DNA of 64,000 nt, taken from Neptunicoccus cionae. Its GTDB lineage: Bacteria; Pseudomonadota; Alphaproteobacteria; Rhodobacterales; Rhodobacteraceae. Made by a program: the position numbers and the translations under genes. Every line of letters begins with the position of its first letter. Position 1 is the stretch's first letter. The notes below the pieces were generated by a model. That model was given only the letters and a program-made list of their open reading frames with translations, searched no databases and was not told the origin of the DNA. Below, piece by piece: positions 1 to 8,692 of the stretch. The DNA lies in the NCBI RefSeq assembly GCF_014643735.1, contig NZ_BMKA01000010.1, positions 1 through 64,000 on the forward strand, read 5' to 3'.

Positions 1-92
1 ATCCGAAGGTCGCCGAAACCTGTGGACATATCCTAAATAGAGGCACAGAAATCGCCAAAATAGGCCAGAAGCGGTAATTTCTCTTTTATTAG

Positions 93-536
93 GGTACTAC
101 GACACAAGGAGACCAGATCGAAGCCGCCGTCACGGCGGCCAGGATTGCGAGCAGCAACGGAAACGGTGCTATATTTGCGCCGCTCGCCATGGGTGGAGCA
201 GGGGGGCTGCGTGCATCTGGTTCTCCGGACGAACGATTGGCCCGTTGGTTGGCGGGGATGGAGAGCGCTGTTCTAACGGCGATGCGGCATCTGGATCAGA
301 CTGAGGCTTGGACGGTTCAGGCAGAGGCTGAAATGGCGCCACTATCCGGCAAAACCCCTCCCGCCTTACGAGCTCTCTTTGCAGAATGGCCCCTTGTGTC
401 TGCTCCAATGGCTGAGTCCCAGATTGGTTCCAGCCGCGCAGCCGTGCAGCGAAACCTTGCCTTGATGGAGGAAAAGGACTTGGTTCGTGAGGTGACAGGG
501 CTGGGGCGGTTTCGAATGTGGCGGATTGCAACTTAG
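93..536 (+). pseudogene. 5'-truncated DUF1612/HTH_13 (RHE_PE00001-like) fragment
   Basis: The reading frame is open from just after a stop at 90-92 to the stop at 534-536, with the first ATG only at 189. Its translation matches, from memory of the family, the C-terminal part of RHE_PE00001-like proteins: an N-terminal DUF1612 region followed by a helix-turn-helix (HTH_13) near the end, here around the stretch AEWPLVSAPMAE and the final GRFRMWRI. Codons before the first ATG also fit the family (AARIASSNG, then FAPLAMGGAG), so the gene has lost its 5' part and is probably a relic. The full-length family is about 350 to 400 residues and is common on rhizobial and roseobacter replicons. Residues upstream of the stop are not recognisably part of it. 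Confidence 0.6.
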
Positions 537-741
537 TATTTGCCTGGAATGTGGGCAGAAACACGCATAAGCGCGCTTATGGCAAATAATGCGCAGGGAC
601 CCGCTGTATGTTGTAAAAGCGAATTTTACGTCCCAGCACTTTGTCGATTGTGTTTTAGAGCTAGCTCCATCCATTCGCTTCCAAATTATGGGTGTTTGCA
701 TCAACCAGCCATCTATTTGGTCGGTGCGTTGGGTTTCGGGA

Positions 742-1125
742 TCACTTTTTGAAATTCAATTCATTGGCGAGCTTTGAGGTTTCTCGTAATTCTGCCAGAG
801 CTTCCTCTCTTTCTTTTATCTCGGCGCGAAGCTTATTTTCGAGGATTTTTGATATCCTTGCCCATTCGCGAAGCTGCGCTCTTGAGCCCCTGTTTTTATA
901 TATTTCTAACCAAACTCTTATATCTTCAAGCTTCATTCCGAACCGACGACCTCGCAAGATCAGCTTGAACCGCGCGATCTGTTTGCGATCATAACTTCGT
1001 TCACGCCCTTGTAGCGTGGGTTTGAGAAGTTCGAGATATTCGTAATACCGCAGGGTTCGGGGGGTGACGTCGAATTTCCCGACCATCTCTTTGAAGGTGA
1101 GCGTTTCGTCATCGGACTTGTTCAT
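742..1125 (-). CDS. MerR-family transcriptional regulator
   Basis: This 127-residue protein has the MerR winged-helix at its N-terminus (about residues 9 to 78, including the hallmark TPRTLRYYEYLELLKP) and a C-terminal coiled-coil-like helix rich in Glu, Lys and Arg. There is no cysteine cluster, so it is not a metal or redox sensor. MerR proteins of this size in Rhodobacteraceae often sit beside acyl-CoA catabolic genes, where LiuR-type members respond to CoA intermediates; that role is inferred here from the neighbours only. It lies 51 bp downstream of the AraC regulator on the same strand. The shared 11-mer CCTAACGTRAA near 1172 and 12351 might be part of its site. Confidence 0.85.
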   Translation of the reverse strand: MNKSDDETLTFKEMVGKFDVTPRTLRYYEYLELLKPTLQGRERSYDRKQIARFKLILRGRRFGMKLEDIRVWLEIYKNRGSRAQLREWARISKILENKLRAEIKEREEALAELRETSKLANELNFKK

Positions 1126-1176
1126 GGCGTCACTCCGTTCTGATATATGGTCGTGTTAGCGTCTCGTCGTCTAATC

Positions 1177-2226
1177 CTAACGTGAACTGGCGAATAACCC
1201 TTTGCTGGTTTTTCGATATGCGGACGGCGAATCCCCTGAAACCCGCCGGAAAAATCGCGACAGGCTGGCAGTTTCCGAAAAACCGAGGCGATCTGCAACT
1301 TCAGCCAGCGGTAACTCGGATGTATCAAGAAGCTCCCGTGCGCGGCGCAAGCGCACGCTATCGATAATCTGGCGATAGCTCATCGACTGACTGGCAAGTT
1401 TTCGATGTAAAGAGCGTTCTGACAAATGAAGCGTTTCGGCCACTTCCGGCGCATTGGGAAAAACGCCGCGCACCTGCATCAACACCTGATAAACCGAATT
1501 TGCTGTTCCGGTATGCTTGGGGCCGGTTTCAAGCATATTCTCGCACAAAACACGATAGTTTACCGCAAGAAGGGCATTCGCCAGCGGCAGTTTCAGCGCG
1601 CCTGTTCCAGGATGAAAGTGAATGCAACTGCGCGGTGCGCGATACACGATTTCGGTTTGCCAGCGCGCTTCTAGGTTCATCCAGCCTTTCGGGCGGTCCA
1701 ACGGGCATTCGATCAGACGGATGGGCAGGTTTTCTTGACGCAGGTCCCGGAAGAAGGTCGGGCCGGACCCAAGCAGCCGTTCATGAACAAAATCCAGAAG
1801 ATCGGGCGGTACATACTGGTCGTCGGCAACAAACCCTGTTGCAAAACCTTCATCGTCCTCTGTGATGTCATATGCCAGCAGTGCGTATCCCAGCCCCTGC
1901 ATTTGCGTGAAAACCCTCAGCCCCGCTGTCACATTCTCTGAAACTAGCGTGGCAAGCCCGATAGGGCCATACGAGATCAGGCTGTAACGCAGACCGGTGA
2001 CAAAAGCGACACCTTCAATATGCGCTGTACTCCGGCAAAAGGCACGCAGGAATGTGAGTTCCTGAATACCGTCCAGCGTGCCCCATGGATCCGAGAGAAG
2101 GCTGAGCTGCAAACCTGCTTCTTTGAGCAATGGGTCAGGATCAATGCCGTGTTCGATCAGCACGTCACACATGAACTGGATGCTATGTTTGGGAAGACGC
2201 AGGTTTTGGAGCAAGCCCACCTTCAT
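1177..2226 (-). CDS. AraC-family transcriptional regulator
   Basis: The 349-residue product has the AraC-type arrangement with an N-terminal ligand domain of the PF12625 kind (about residues 20 to 210) and two C-terminal helix-turn-helices: the first around AETLHLSERSLHRKL, the second around LAEVADRLGFSETASLSRFF with the terminal PSAYRK. This subgroup commonly controls fatty-acid, lipid or aromatic catabolism. It is divergent from the substrate-binding protein gene at 2562 with a 335-bp gap, so it is the natural candidate activator of the Liv transporter and acyl-CoA genes to its right. The ATG at 2226 is the only good start. Confidence 0.9.
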   Translation of the reverse strand: MKVGLLQNLRLPKHSIQFMCDVLIEHGIDPDPLLKEAGLQLSLLSDPWGTLDGIQELTFLRAFCRSTAHIEGVAFVTGLRYSLISYGPIGLATLVSENVTAGLRVFTQMQGLGYALLAYDITEDDEGFATGFVADDQYVPPDLLDFVHERLLGSGPTFFRDLRQENLPIRLIECPLDRPKGWMNLEARWQTEIVYRAPRSCIHFHPGTGALKLPLANALLAVNYRVLCENMLETGPKHTGTANSVYQVLMQVRGVFPNAPEVAETLHLSERSLHRKLASQSMSYRQIIDSVRLRRARELLDTSELPLAEVADRLGFSETASLSRFFRRVSGDSPSAYRKTSKGLFASSR

Positions 2227-2561
2227 GACGATGACCTCAAAATTCTACTGATGGGTAAATAATATCGATTTGGCAGAAAATGTCAAATTTGTGGCGTTTT
2301 CGGACATTCCCTGCCAGTCCTAACCCTGCGATGCTTGATGCAAGAGATGGGGGAGGGTTAGGGACACGGTCGCGATCAGATGCACTTTTGCGCCATTTGC
2401 AAATCCATGATTTGTTACCGCCCGATTGCTGATCCGACGTATGATAAAACCCGCCAAACTTGCTGATAGTATTCTGCTTTTCCGGGAACGATTTATCCCG
2501 GGCAGCGCATCATTCGCCTTGCAGGAGAAACTTCTTGGGGCGTGAAACCGGGAGGAAAACT
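2227..2561. promoter_or_regulatory. divergent intergenic control region
   Basis: This 335-bp gap separates the AraC gene (leftward) from the first substrate-binding protein (rightward) and must hold both promoters. It is AT-richer than the flanking genes next to the AraC start. No clear paired -35/-10 boxes or AraC direct repeat could be assigned by eye. The only firm element is the ribosome binding site GGGAGGAAAAC just before the ATG at 2562. Confidence 0.45.
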
Positions 2562-3746
2562 ATGAAACGTCGGAATTTTCTACGCAGCGCCGGGGCGCTA
2601 ACTTTGGCCAGTACCTTGCCTGCGCCAATGGTTCTGCGGGCCGCAACGCCCGAAGATTATCACATTGCGGGCATTCTGTCTTTCTCGGGCGCATACGGCT
2701 TGATCGGCAATGACATGCGCAAAGGCGCGGAACTTGCCGTGGCCATGCGGGGTGGCGAATTGTTGGGCAAAAAAGTCCGCTTCAGCTGGGAAGACGATGA
2801 AACCAAACCCCAGCCCGCCGTACAAAAAGCAAGCCGGCTGTTGGCGGAAGGCACGCAATTGATGTTTGGCGCGGTCAGCTCAGCGTCGACTCTGGCACTG
2901 CAAAGCCTGTCCACACAGCGCAAGGTGCCGCATCTGGTCACGATTTCCGCAGACGACAGCATTACCAAGATGGACGGTGCGCGTTACTCATTCCGTACGT
3001 CCAACACGTTGGCCATGGAAATGAACATGTGTGTTGAATTCGTAAAGAAACGCGGGATCAAGAGAGTATACGCGGTCACGGCTGATTATCAGGCCACGCG
3101 CAGCGCCTTTGACGACTTTGCCGCAAAAGCAAAAGCCGCCGGTGTCGAGATCGTCGGGAATGACTTTGCCCCGCTTGGCAACCGCGACTTTTCGGTCATC
3201 ATCGACAAGATGGCGCGTTCGGACGCCGATGGTATTCTGGTTGTGGCAACGGGCAATGACGGCGTCACCTTCTGCAAGCAGGCAGGTCAGGTTGGGATGG
3301 GTCAGAACAAAGTGCTGTTCGGCCCCGTGCTTCAGGATGAAATCTTTGCAGCCGCGACAGGCGAGGCCGCATTGGGCGTGAACTCCGGCGTGCGTTATCA
3401 CTTCTCGCTCGACAATCCGGCAAACGCCGAATTCGTGACGGCCTACCGTGACGCAAACGGTGACTACCCTTCGGCCTTCGCGGGCGAGGCATTTGACGGT
3501 CTTCGCTGGTGGATGGATGTCATCGAAGCGACTGACAGCTGGGATGTGGAAACCTGGGTCGATGCATTTGAAACATCGGTCTATGAAAATTCGGTCGAAG
3601 GGCGCAAGGAAATGCGCGCTTGTGACCATCAGGCCAAACAGGTCGGTCTTTGGGGTGAAGTTGTGAAGGGCGAGGCACCATTGCCGGACCTCACCATGAA
3701 AATCACCGAAGAGTTTTCGGCAAATAGCCTGTTTAGCGACTGTTAA
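2562..3746 (+). CDS. Liv-type ABC transporter substrate-binding protein (system 1)
   Basis: Periplasmic solute receptor of the type I branched-chain amino acid / amide family (Peripla_BP_6), 394 residues. The start at 2562 is chosen because it follows a strong GGGAGG site and gives a secretion signal (MKRRNFLRSAGALTLASTL, cleavage after LRAA); an upstream in-frame ATG at 2460 has no such context. The mature part opens with the typical IAGILSFSGAYGLIG binding-lobe sequence. Relatives bind amino acids, urea, aromatic acids or lipid-like acids, and the neighbouring acyl-CoA genes favour an organic acid. A hairpin follows the gene before the permease gene. Confidence 0.88.
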   Translation: MKRRNFLRSAGALTLASTLPAPMVLRAATPEDYHIAGILSFSGAYGLIGNDMRKGAELAVAMRGGELLGKKVRFSWEDDETKPQPAVQKASRLLAEGTQLMFGAVSSASTLALQSLSTQRKVPHLVTISADDSITKMDGARYSFRTSNTLAMEMNMCVEFVKKRGIKRVYAVTADYQATRSAFDDFAAKAKAAGVEIVGNDFAPLGNRDFSVIIDKMARSDADGILVVATGNDGVTFCKQAGQVGMGQNKVLFGPVLQDEIFAAATGEAALGVNSGVRYHFSLDNPANAEFVTAYRDANGDYPSAFAGEAFDGLRWWMDVIEATDSWDVETWVDAFETSVYENSVEGRKEMRACDHQAKQVGLWGEVVKGEAPLPDLTMKITEEFSANSLFSDC

Positions 3747-3763
3747 TCGATCCTCCCTGAACT

Positions 3764-3805
3764 GGGCGGCGCTGTTCCCTCGCGACATGCGTCGCCCGCT
3801 TTTTT
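3764..3805 (+). terminator. hairpin plus T-run between receptor and permease genes
   Basis: GGGCGGCG at 3764-3771 pairs with CGTCGCCC at 3790-3797 (one G-T pair) and is followed by six T at 3800-3805. It lies between the stop of the substrate-binding gene and the permease ATG at 3831. A partial terminator here would give more receptor than membrane components, as is common in ABC operons. The loop is rather long (18 nt). Confidence 0.55.
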
Positions 3806-3830
3806 GGGGTGAAACTGAGGAACCCTGAAT

Positions 3831-4688
3831 ATGTCCATTATCGTGATCGGGCTGAGTCTCAGCTTTCTGCTGTTTCTGCTGGCAGCGGGCTTGACCCTTA
3901 TTTTTGGCATGTTGGGGGTGATCAACTTTGCCCATGGCGCGCTTTATATGCTTGGCGCGTTTGTCGGGTATCAAATTGTTCATATGACCGGATCGTTCTG
4001 GTTGGGACTGCTGTTTGCGCCGCTGATCGTCGCCTGTGTTGGTGCGCTGATCGAAATTTTGGCGCTGAAACAGGTCTATGACCGCGACCACATTTTTCAG
4101 CTTTTACTCACTTTCGGATTCATTCTGGTCATCGACGACGCGACAAAGATGATCTGGGGATTTGACTATAAGCAAGTGCCGACACCAGAAATCTTCATGG
4201 CACCGATTTCCATGTTTGGCAGTCAAATACCGTCATACCGGCTTTTTGTAATCGGTTTTGGTGCAGCGGTTTCTCTGGCACTGTTCTTGCTGCTGGACCG
4301 TAGCAAATGGGGCATGATTATTCGCGCCGCCAGTTCCGATCCGGAAATGGCTCAGACACTCGGTGTAAATGTAAACCGGGTTCGCACCGGCGTCTTTGCG
4401 CTTGGTGCGTATCTTGCGGCTCTTGGTGGCGTGGTTAGCGCACCGTTGGTGCCGATCGAACTGGGCATGGGATTCAGCGTTATCATCGACTGTTTTGTCG
4501 TGGTGATCATCGGCGGGCTTGGGAACATTCGCGGCGCAATCCTTGCGTCGTTGCTGTTGGGCATGACGCGGGCGGCCGGATATACCTACGCAACTGAATG
4601 GGTCGAACTACTTACCTTTGCCCTGTTGATCGGAACGCTGATGTTCCGGCCTGCGGGCTTGTTTAGCACAAAGGGGCGTTCGGCATGA
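3831..4688 (+). CDS. Liv-type ABC permease, LivH family (system 1)
   Basis: A 285-residue integral membrane protein with about eight hydrophobic segments and the LivH hallmarks: LTLIFGMLGVINFAHGALYMLGAF near the N-terminus and the coupling-region stretch FVVVIIGGLGNIRGAI near residue 225. It forms half of the membrane channel together with the LivM-type protein encoded next, which overlaps it by 4 bp (ATGA). It would receive its solute from the receptor at 2562. Confidence 0.92.
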   Translation: MSIIVIGLSLSFLLFLLAAGLTLIFGMLGVINFAHGALYMLGAFVGYQIVHMTGSFWLGLLFAPLIVACVGALIEILALKQVYDRDHIFQLLLTFGFILVIDDATKMIWGFDYKQVPTPEIFMAPISMFGSQIPSYRLFVIGFGAAVSLALFLLLDRSKWGMIIRAASSDPEMAQTLGVNVNRVRTGVFALGAYLAALGGVVSAPLVPIELGMGFSVIIDCFVVVIIGGLGNIRGAILASLLLGMTRAAGYTYATEWVELLTFALLIGTLMFRPAGLFSTKGRSA

Positions 4689-5635
4689 CACGCAGGATTA
4701 TCGGTCAGGCCCTGATGGGCATTATTATCGCAGTTATGATTATCGTTCCGTTTTTTGTGCAGGATGAGCAATGGGTGAACCTTGTCAGCCTGATCCTGAT
4801 CTGGGCCTTGTTCGCAATCGGCTTTGATCTGGTCTTCGGGGTGACAGGTATGCTGTCATTCGGCCATGCGGCGTTGTTCGGGGCAGGGGGTTATGCGCTC
4901 ACAATCCTCACCCTCAGCTATGGCGTCGGTTTTATACCGGGCCTTTTTGCAGCGGCGATTGTCGGAGCGGTGCTGGCTTACCTGATGGGGCTTTTTGCGC
5001 TTCGGGTTTCGGGGCTTTTTTTTGCACTGCTGACACTGGCCCTGGCGCAGATGATGTACATCCTTGCGTCCAACAAGCTGCGCGCAATCACCGGCGGATT
5101 GGACGGTATTCCAGGCGTGCCGCGGCCTGACTTGTTCGGGATCAATTTCTACGACAACCACAACTATTATGGGTTTATCGTGGCGGTTTTCCTGATCGGA
5201 CTGGCGCTGATGGCATTGCTGCGTGGGTCGCCATTCGGGCGGGCATTGCGCGCGGTACAGGCGAACGACGTGCGCGCCGCGCAACTCGGATACAACGTCC
5301 ATAGCTTGCGCCAATCGGCGTTTATCGTTTCGGGTGCGTATGCAGGTGTTGCAGGAGCCCTGCTGGCATCGTTGATCTTCTACATCTCTCCGCAAATGCT
5401 GCATTGGTCCACATCGGGCGACGTTTTGATCATGACCGTGCTGGGCGGCAAAGGCACATTGCTAGGTCCGATTCTTGGCGTGGCCTTGTTTGAATTACTG
5501 AAAGAAGAACTGAGCCAAATCACCCAATATTGGTACGGCATCCTTGGTCTGGTGTTCATTTTTGCCACCATCTTCCTACGCAACGGTATTGCCGGAATGT
5601 TCCAAGGTGATCAGGACGAAGGAGACATGCAATGA
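4685..5635 (+). CDS. Liv-type ABC permease, LivM family (system 1)
   Basis: A 316-residue membrane protein of the LivM family, the partner of the LivH-type permease. Visible marks are GFDLVFGVTGMLSFGHAALFGAGGY in the first third and the cytoplasmic loop GRALRAVQANDVRAAQLGY followed by VLGGKGTLLGPILG. It overlaps the genes on both sides by 4 bp, so it is translated in step with them. Its stop overlaps the start of the first ATPase gene. Confidence 0.92.
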   Translation: MTRRIIGQALMGIIIAVMIIVPFFVQDEQWVNLVSLILIWALFAIGFDLVFGVTGMLSFGHAALFGAGGYALTILTLSYGVGFIPGLFAAAIVGAVLAYLMGLFALRVSGLFFALLTLALAQMMYILASNKLRAITGGLDGIPGVPRPDLFGINFYDNHNYYGFIVAVFLIGLALMALLRGSPFGRALRAVQANDVRAAQLGYNVHSLRQSAFIVSGAYAGVAGALLASLIFYISPQMLHWSTSGDVLIMTVLGGKGTLLGPILGVALFELLKEELSQITQYWYGILGLVFIFATIFLRNGIAGMFQGDQDEGDMQ

Positions 5636-6381
5636 CTGCCGGATCATTGAGTTGCAACGATATTCAGGTCTCCTTCAGCGGGTTGAAAGCTGTCAACGGT
5701 GTGACGTTCGACTTCCAGCCGGGTCAGCTTTACGGGATTATCGGACCTAACGGTGCGGGCAAGACCACGTTGATGAATGCGCTTTCGGGTCATGCCAAGC
5801 TAAGCGGTGGTCAAGTGATGCTGGACGGGCGCGATGTAACGGGCCTGTCGGTGCATAAACGGACCCGCATCGGTCTGGGCCGCAGTTTCCAGATCACCAA
5901 GATCTTCGCCGGCATGTCGGTGCTTGAGAACCTTCAACTTGCTGCTTTTGCGCATCTGTACAGGTTGCAGCCCTTCTGGCTTCCGGCGGGCCGCTTTCCT
6001 GCAGTCAGGGAACGGGCCGAAAGCGTTCTCGAAGAGATCGGCCTGACGGTGATGGCGCACCGCCCCGCCGAAACCTTGTCTCACGGCGATCAACGCGCAT
6101 TGGAAGTCGGGCTGGCATTGCTGAGCAACCCATCGGTCCTGTTGCTCGATGAACCATTGGCCGGTGTTGGACATGACCAGATCGGGCCTGCGATGGAGCT
6201 GATAAAACGGATCGTCAAGGGCCGCACCGTGCTGCTGATCGAACACAACATGGACGTTGTAATGCGGGTCTCCAGTGCTTTGGTCGTGATGGTTCAAGGG
6301 CAAATTCTGGCGTCTGGCAGCCCTGAAGAAATCCGCGCAAACGCCGAGGTGCGAGCGGCTTATCTGGGAGAAGAGGAATGA
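5632..6381 (+). CDS. Liv-type ABC ATPase, LivG family (system 1)
   Basis: A cytoplasmic ATPase of 249 residues. Walker A is GPNGAGKT (residues 38-45), the signature motif is the variant LSHGDQRAL, and Walker B is LLLDEPLAG followed by the switch histidine in LLIEHNMD. The C-terminal AAYLGEEE ending is typical of LivG. It pairs with the LivF-type ATPase encoded by the overlapping next gene to drive system 1. Confidence 0.93.
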   Translation: MTAGSLSCNDIQVSFSGLKAVNGVTFDFQPGQLYGIIGPNGAGKTTLMNALSGHAKLSGGQVMLDGRDVTGLSVHKRTRIGLGRSFQITKIFAGMSVLENLQLAAFAHLYRLQPFWLPAGRFPAVRERAESVLEEIGLTVMAHRPAETLSHGDQRALEVGLALLSNPSVLLLDEPLAGVGHDQIGPAMELIKRIVKGRTVLLIEHNMDVVMRVSSALVVMVQGQILASGSPEEIRANAEVRAAYLGEEE

Positions 6382-7079
6382 AGCTGCTTGCGTTGGAAAG
6401 CTGCAATGTCACTTATGGCAAGGCGCAGGCGTTGCATAGCGTGTCGATCGAAGTCGCACAGGGCGAAGTTGTTTCGCTGATCGGGCGCAATGGCGCAGGC
6501 AAAAGCACCATTCTCAAGACGATCATCGGTTTAAAGCAACCGGTTTCAGGGCGCAGAGTCTGGAAAGGGGACGACGTTACCGCGCGACTCCCGAACCAAC
6601 TGGGCCGTCTGGGCATTGGGTATGTCCCCGAAGACAGGCGCATTTTTGACAATCTGACAGTGCATGAAAACCTGCGCATCGCAACCGTCATGGGACGCAC
6701 TGGCGCATGGACCGAAACCCGGATTTTTGAAATGTTTCCGGTGCTGCTTGATCGCGCGTCACAGGCGGGAAACACGCTTTCGGGCGGCGAACAGCAAATG
6801 CTGGCGATTTCGCGCGCGCTTTTGACTAATCCGGAACTGTTGCTGCTGGACGAACCGACTGAAGGCCTTGCCCCGCTGATCGTTGATGAATTGGTCGATT
6901 CGATGCGGCGGATCAACGAAGAAGGTATGACGCTTTTGCTGGTTGAACAGAACCTGCGCGTGCCGATGAAATTGGCCCATCGACAGTACGTTGTCGACAA
7001 CGGGACCGTCCAGTGGAGCGGCACGACAGCAGATTTGCTGGCCAACCGCGAAGAGATCGAAAAGCTCATCAGTGTATGA
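6378..7079 (+). CDS. Liv-type ABC ATPase, LivF family (system 1)
   Basis: Second ATPase of system 1, 233 residues. Walker A GRNGAGKS is at residues 36-43, the signature is LSGGEQQMLAI, Walker B is LLLDEPTEGLAP, and the LLVEQN stretch near residue 190 is characteristic of LivF. It overlaps livG by 4 bp and ends the transporter block; the first acyl-CoA synthetase starts 51 bp later on the same strand, so both are probably on one transcript. Confidence 0.93.
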   Translation: MKLLALESCNVTYGKAQALHSVSIEVAQGEVVSLIGRNGAGKSTILKTIIGLKQPVSGRRVWKGDDVTARLPNQLGRLGIGYVPEDRRIFDNLTVHENLRIATVMGRTGAWTETRIFEMFPVLLDRASQAGNTLSGGEQQMLAISRALLTNPELLLLDEPTEGLAPLIVDELVDSMRRINEEGMTLLLVEQNLRVPMKLAHRQYVVDNGTVQWSGTTADLLANREEIEKLISV

Positions 7080-7130
7080 GTTCAGACTGGCAAGGCGGGA
7101 AAATCCCGGAAACCAAGATAGGAAACCGTT

Positions 7131-8681
7131 ATGCGTGTGATCGATTTCTTCGACAGGGGTGTCGCAATCAACCCTAACGTGATCGCTTTGGAAGATGCTA
7201 AAATCGGCCGGAGTTACGGCGAAGTTCAGGAACGCACATATCGTTTCGCCAATGCCATCACTGCCGAAGGGTACGGACGCGACAAGATGGCCGGCGTTTA
7301 CAGCCCCAACTGCGTGAGCGGCCTTGAAGTTATGCTGGGCTTGTTTCGTGCCGGCACGATCTGGGTTCCCGTCAATGCCAAGAACGGCGTAGAAGAAAAC
7401 GCGTATATCCTGGATCATAATGATGTGGAGATTCTGTTTTATCACAGCGATCTTGCACCGGCGCTGGAACAATTGCGTGAACTTTGCCCAAAGATACAAA
7501 AATTCATCTGTCTGGATAAACAAGACGGCGCGGCACCATGGCTGGAAGACTGGATGGCCGCGGCCCCTTCAACCGATCCCGATGTGCCGCTTGGCCCTGA
7601 TGATCTTGTCGGAATTTTATCCTCTGGTGGGACAACGGGGCGGCCCAAGGGGATCATGCTGACGCAGTTGAACTGGACCACGCTAATCGCGAACTATTAT
7701 GCCAGTTTTGATGCCGGACCTGACCCTGTGCATTTGCTGATCACGCCTATGACCCACGCGTCAGGGGTGCTTGCCATTGCGTTGATGGCCGCTGGTGCGC
7801 GCAGCGTCATCCTGCCGGGATTTGATGCCGCCAACGTTCTAGACACAATTGAAAGCGAGGGAGTGACCCATCTGTTCCTGCCGCCGACCGCCGTTTACAT
7901 GCTGTTGTCGCAACCGGAAGTTGCGCAACGTAGCTTTCCGTCATTGCGGTTCTTTCTTTATGCCGCCGCACCTATGGCCATTGACAAGCTGCGCCAATGC
8001 CTGAAGATTTTTGGGCCGGTCATGGCGCAGTGTTTCGGACAAGCAGAATCGCCGATGTTCTGCGCGCTGCTGACGGCAGAGGATCACAATGTTATCGGAG
8101 ATCCGGCCCGCGAACACCGGCTTGCAAGTTGCGGCAGGCCCGCACTTTTGACACCGATGGCGATCATGGATGATGACGGTAACATTATGCCGCGTGGTGA
8201 GCATGGTGAAATTGTTGTGCGCGGAAATCTGGTGATGAAGGGGTATTACAAAAACCCCGAAGCAACCGCAGAGGTTTCCCAGTTCGGTTGGCACCATACC
8301 GGCGACATCGGGTATCTGGATGACGAGGGTTACCTTTATATCGTGGACCGCAAGAAAGACATGATCATTTCGGGCGGCTTCAACGTTTATCCCTCGGAAG
8401 TCGAGCAGGTGATCTGGTCGCATCCTGCCGTGCAGGATTGCGCGGTGATCGGTGTGCCTGACGAAAAATGGGGTGAAGCGATCAAGGCGGTGATCGAACT
8501 CAAACCCGATGCAACGGTGGAACCCGAAGCAATCATTGCATTGTGCAAGGAAAACCTTGGCAGCGTAAAGGCCCCCAAAACGGTTGACTTCTGGGATGAA
8601 CTGCCGCGCAGCCCCGTTGGGAAAGTGCGCAAAAAGGACATCAGGGATACGTTCTGGCAGGGGCAAGCGCGCAGAATTTAG
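7131..8681 (+). CDS. AMP-forming acyl-CoA synthetase (class I ligase)
   Basis: A 516-residue ANL-superfamily ligase that would activate a carboxylic acid to its CoA thioester through an acyl-adenylate. The P-loop A3 motif is SSGGTTGRPKG near residue 165, the A8 region is GWHHTGDIGYLDDEGYLYIVDRKKDMI, and the C-terminal lysine loop is PRSPVGKVRKKDI. The chain length is that of medium-length or aromatic acyl ligases rather than classical FadD. It follows transporter system 1 and precedes another ligase by only 11 bp, suggesting related substrates or intermediates of one pathway. The exact substrate cannot be read from the sequence. Confidence 0.9.
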   Translation: MRVIDFFDRGVAINPNVIALEDAKIGRSYGEVQERTYRFANAITAEGYGRDKMAGVYSPNCVSGLEVMLGLFRAGTIWVPVNAKNGVEENAYILDHNDVEILFYHSDLAPALEQLRELCPKIQKFICLDKQDGAAPWLEDWMAAAPSTDPDVPLGPDDLVGILSSGGTTGRPKGIMLTQLNWTTLIANYYASFDAGPDPVHLLITPMTHASGVLAIALMAAGARSVILPGFDAANVLDTIESEGVTHLFLPPTAVYMLLSQPEVAQRSFPSLRFFLYAAAPMAIDKLRQCLKIFGPVMAQCFGQAESPMFCALLTAEDHNVIGDPAREHRLASCGRPALLTPMAIMDDDGNIMPRGEHGEIVVRGNLVMKGYYKNPEATAEVSQFGWHHTGDIGYLDDEGYLYIVDRKKDMIISGGFNVYPSEVEQVIWSHPAVQDCAVIGVPDEKWGEAIKAVIELKPDATVEPEAIIALCKENLGSVKAPKTVDFWDELPRSPVGKVRKKDIRDTFWQGQARRI

Positions 8682-8692
8682 GGAGCAGAATT

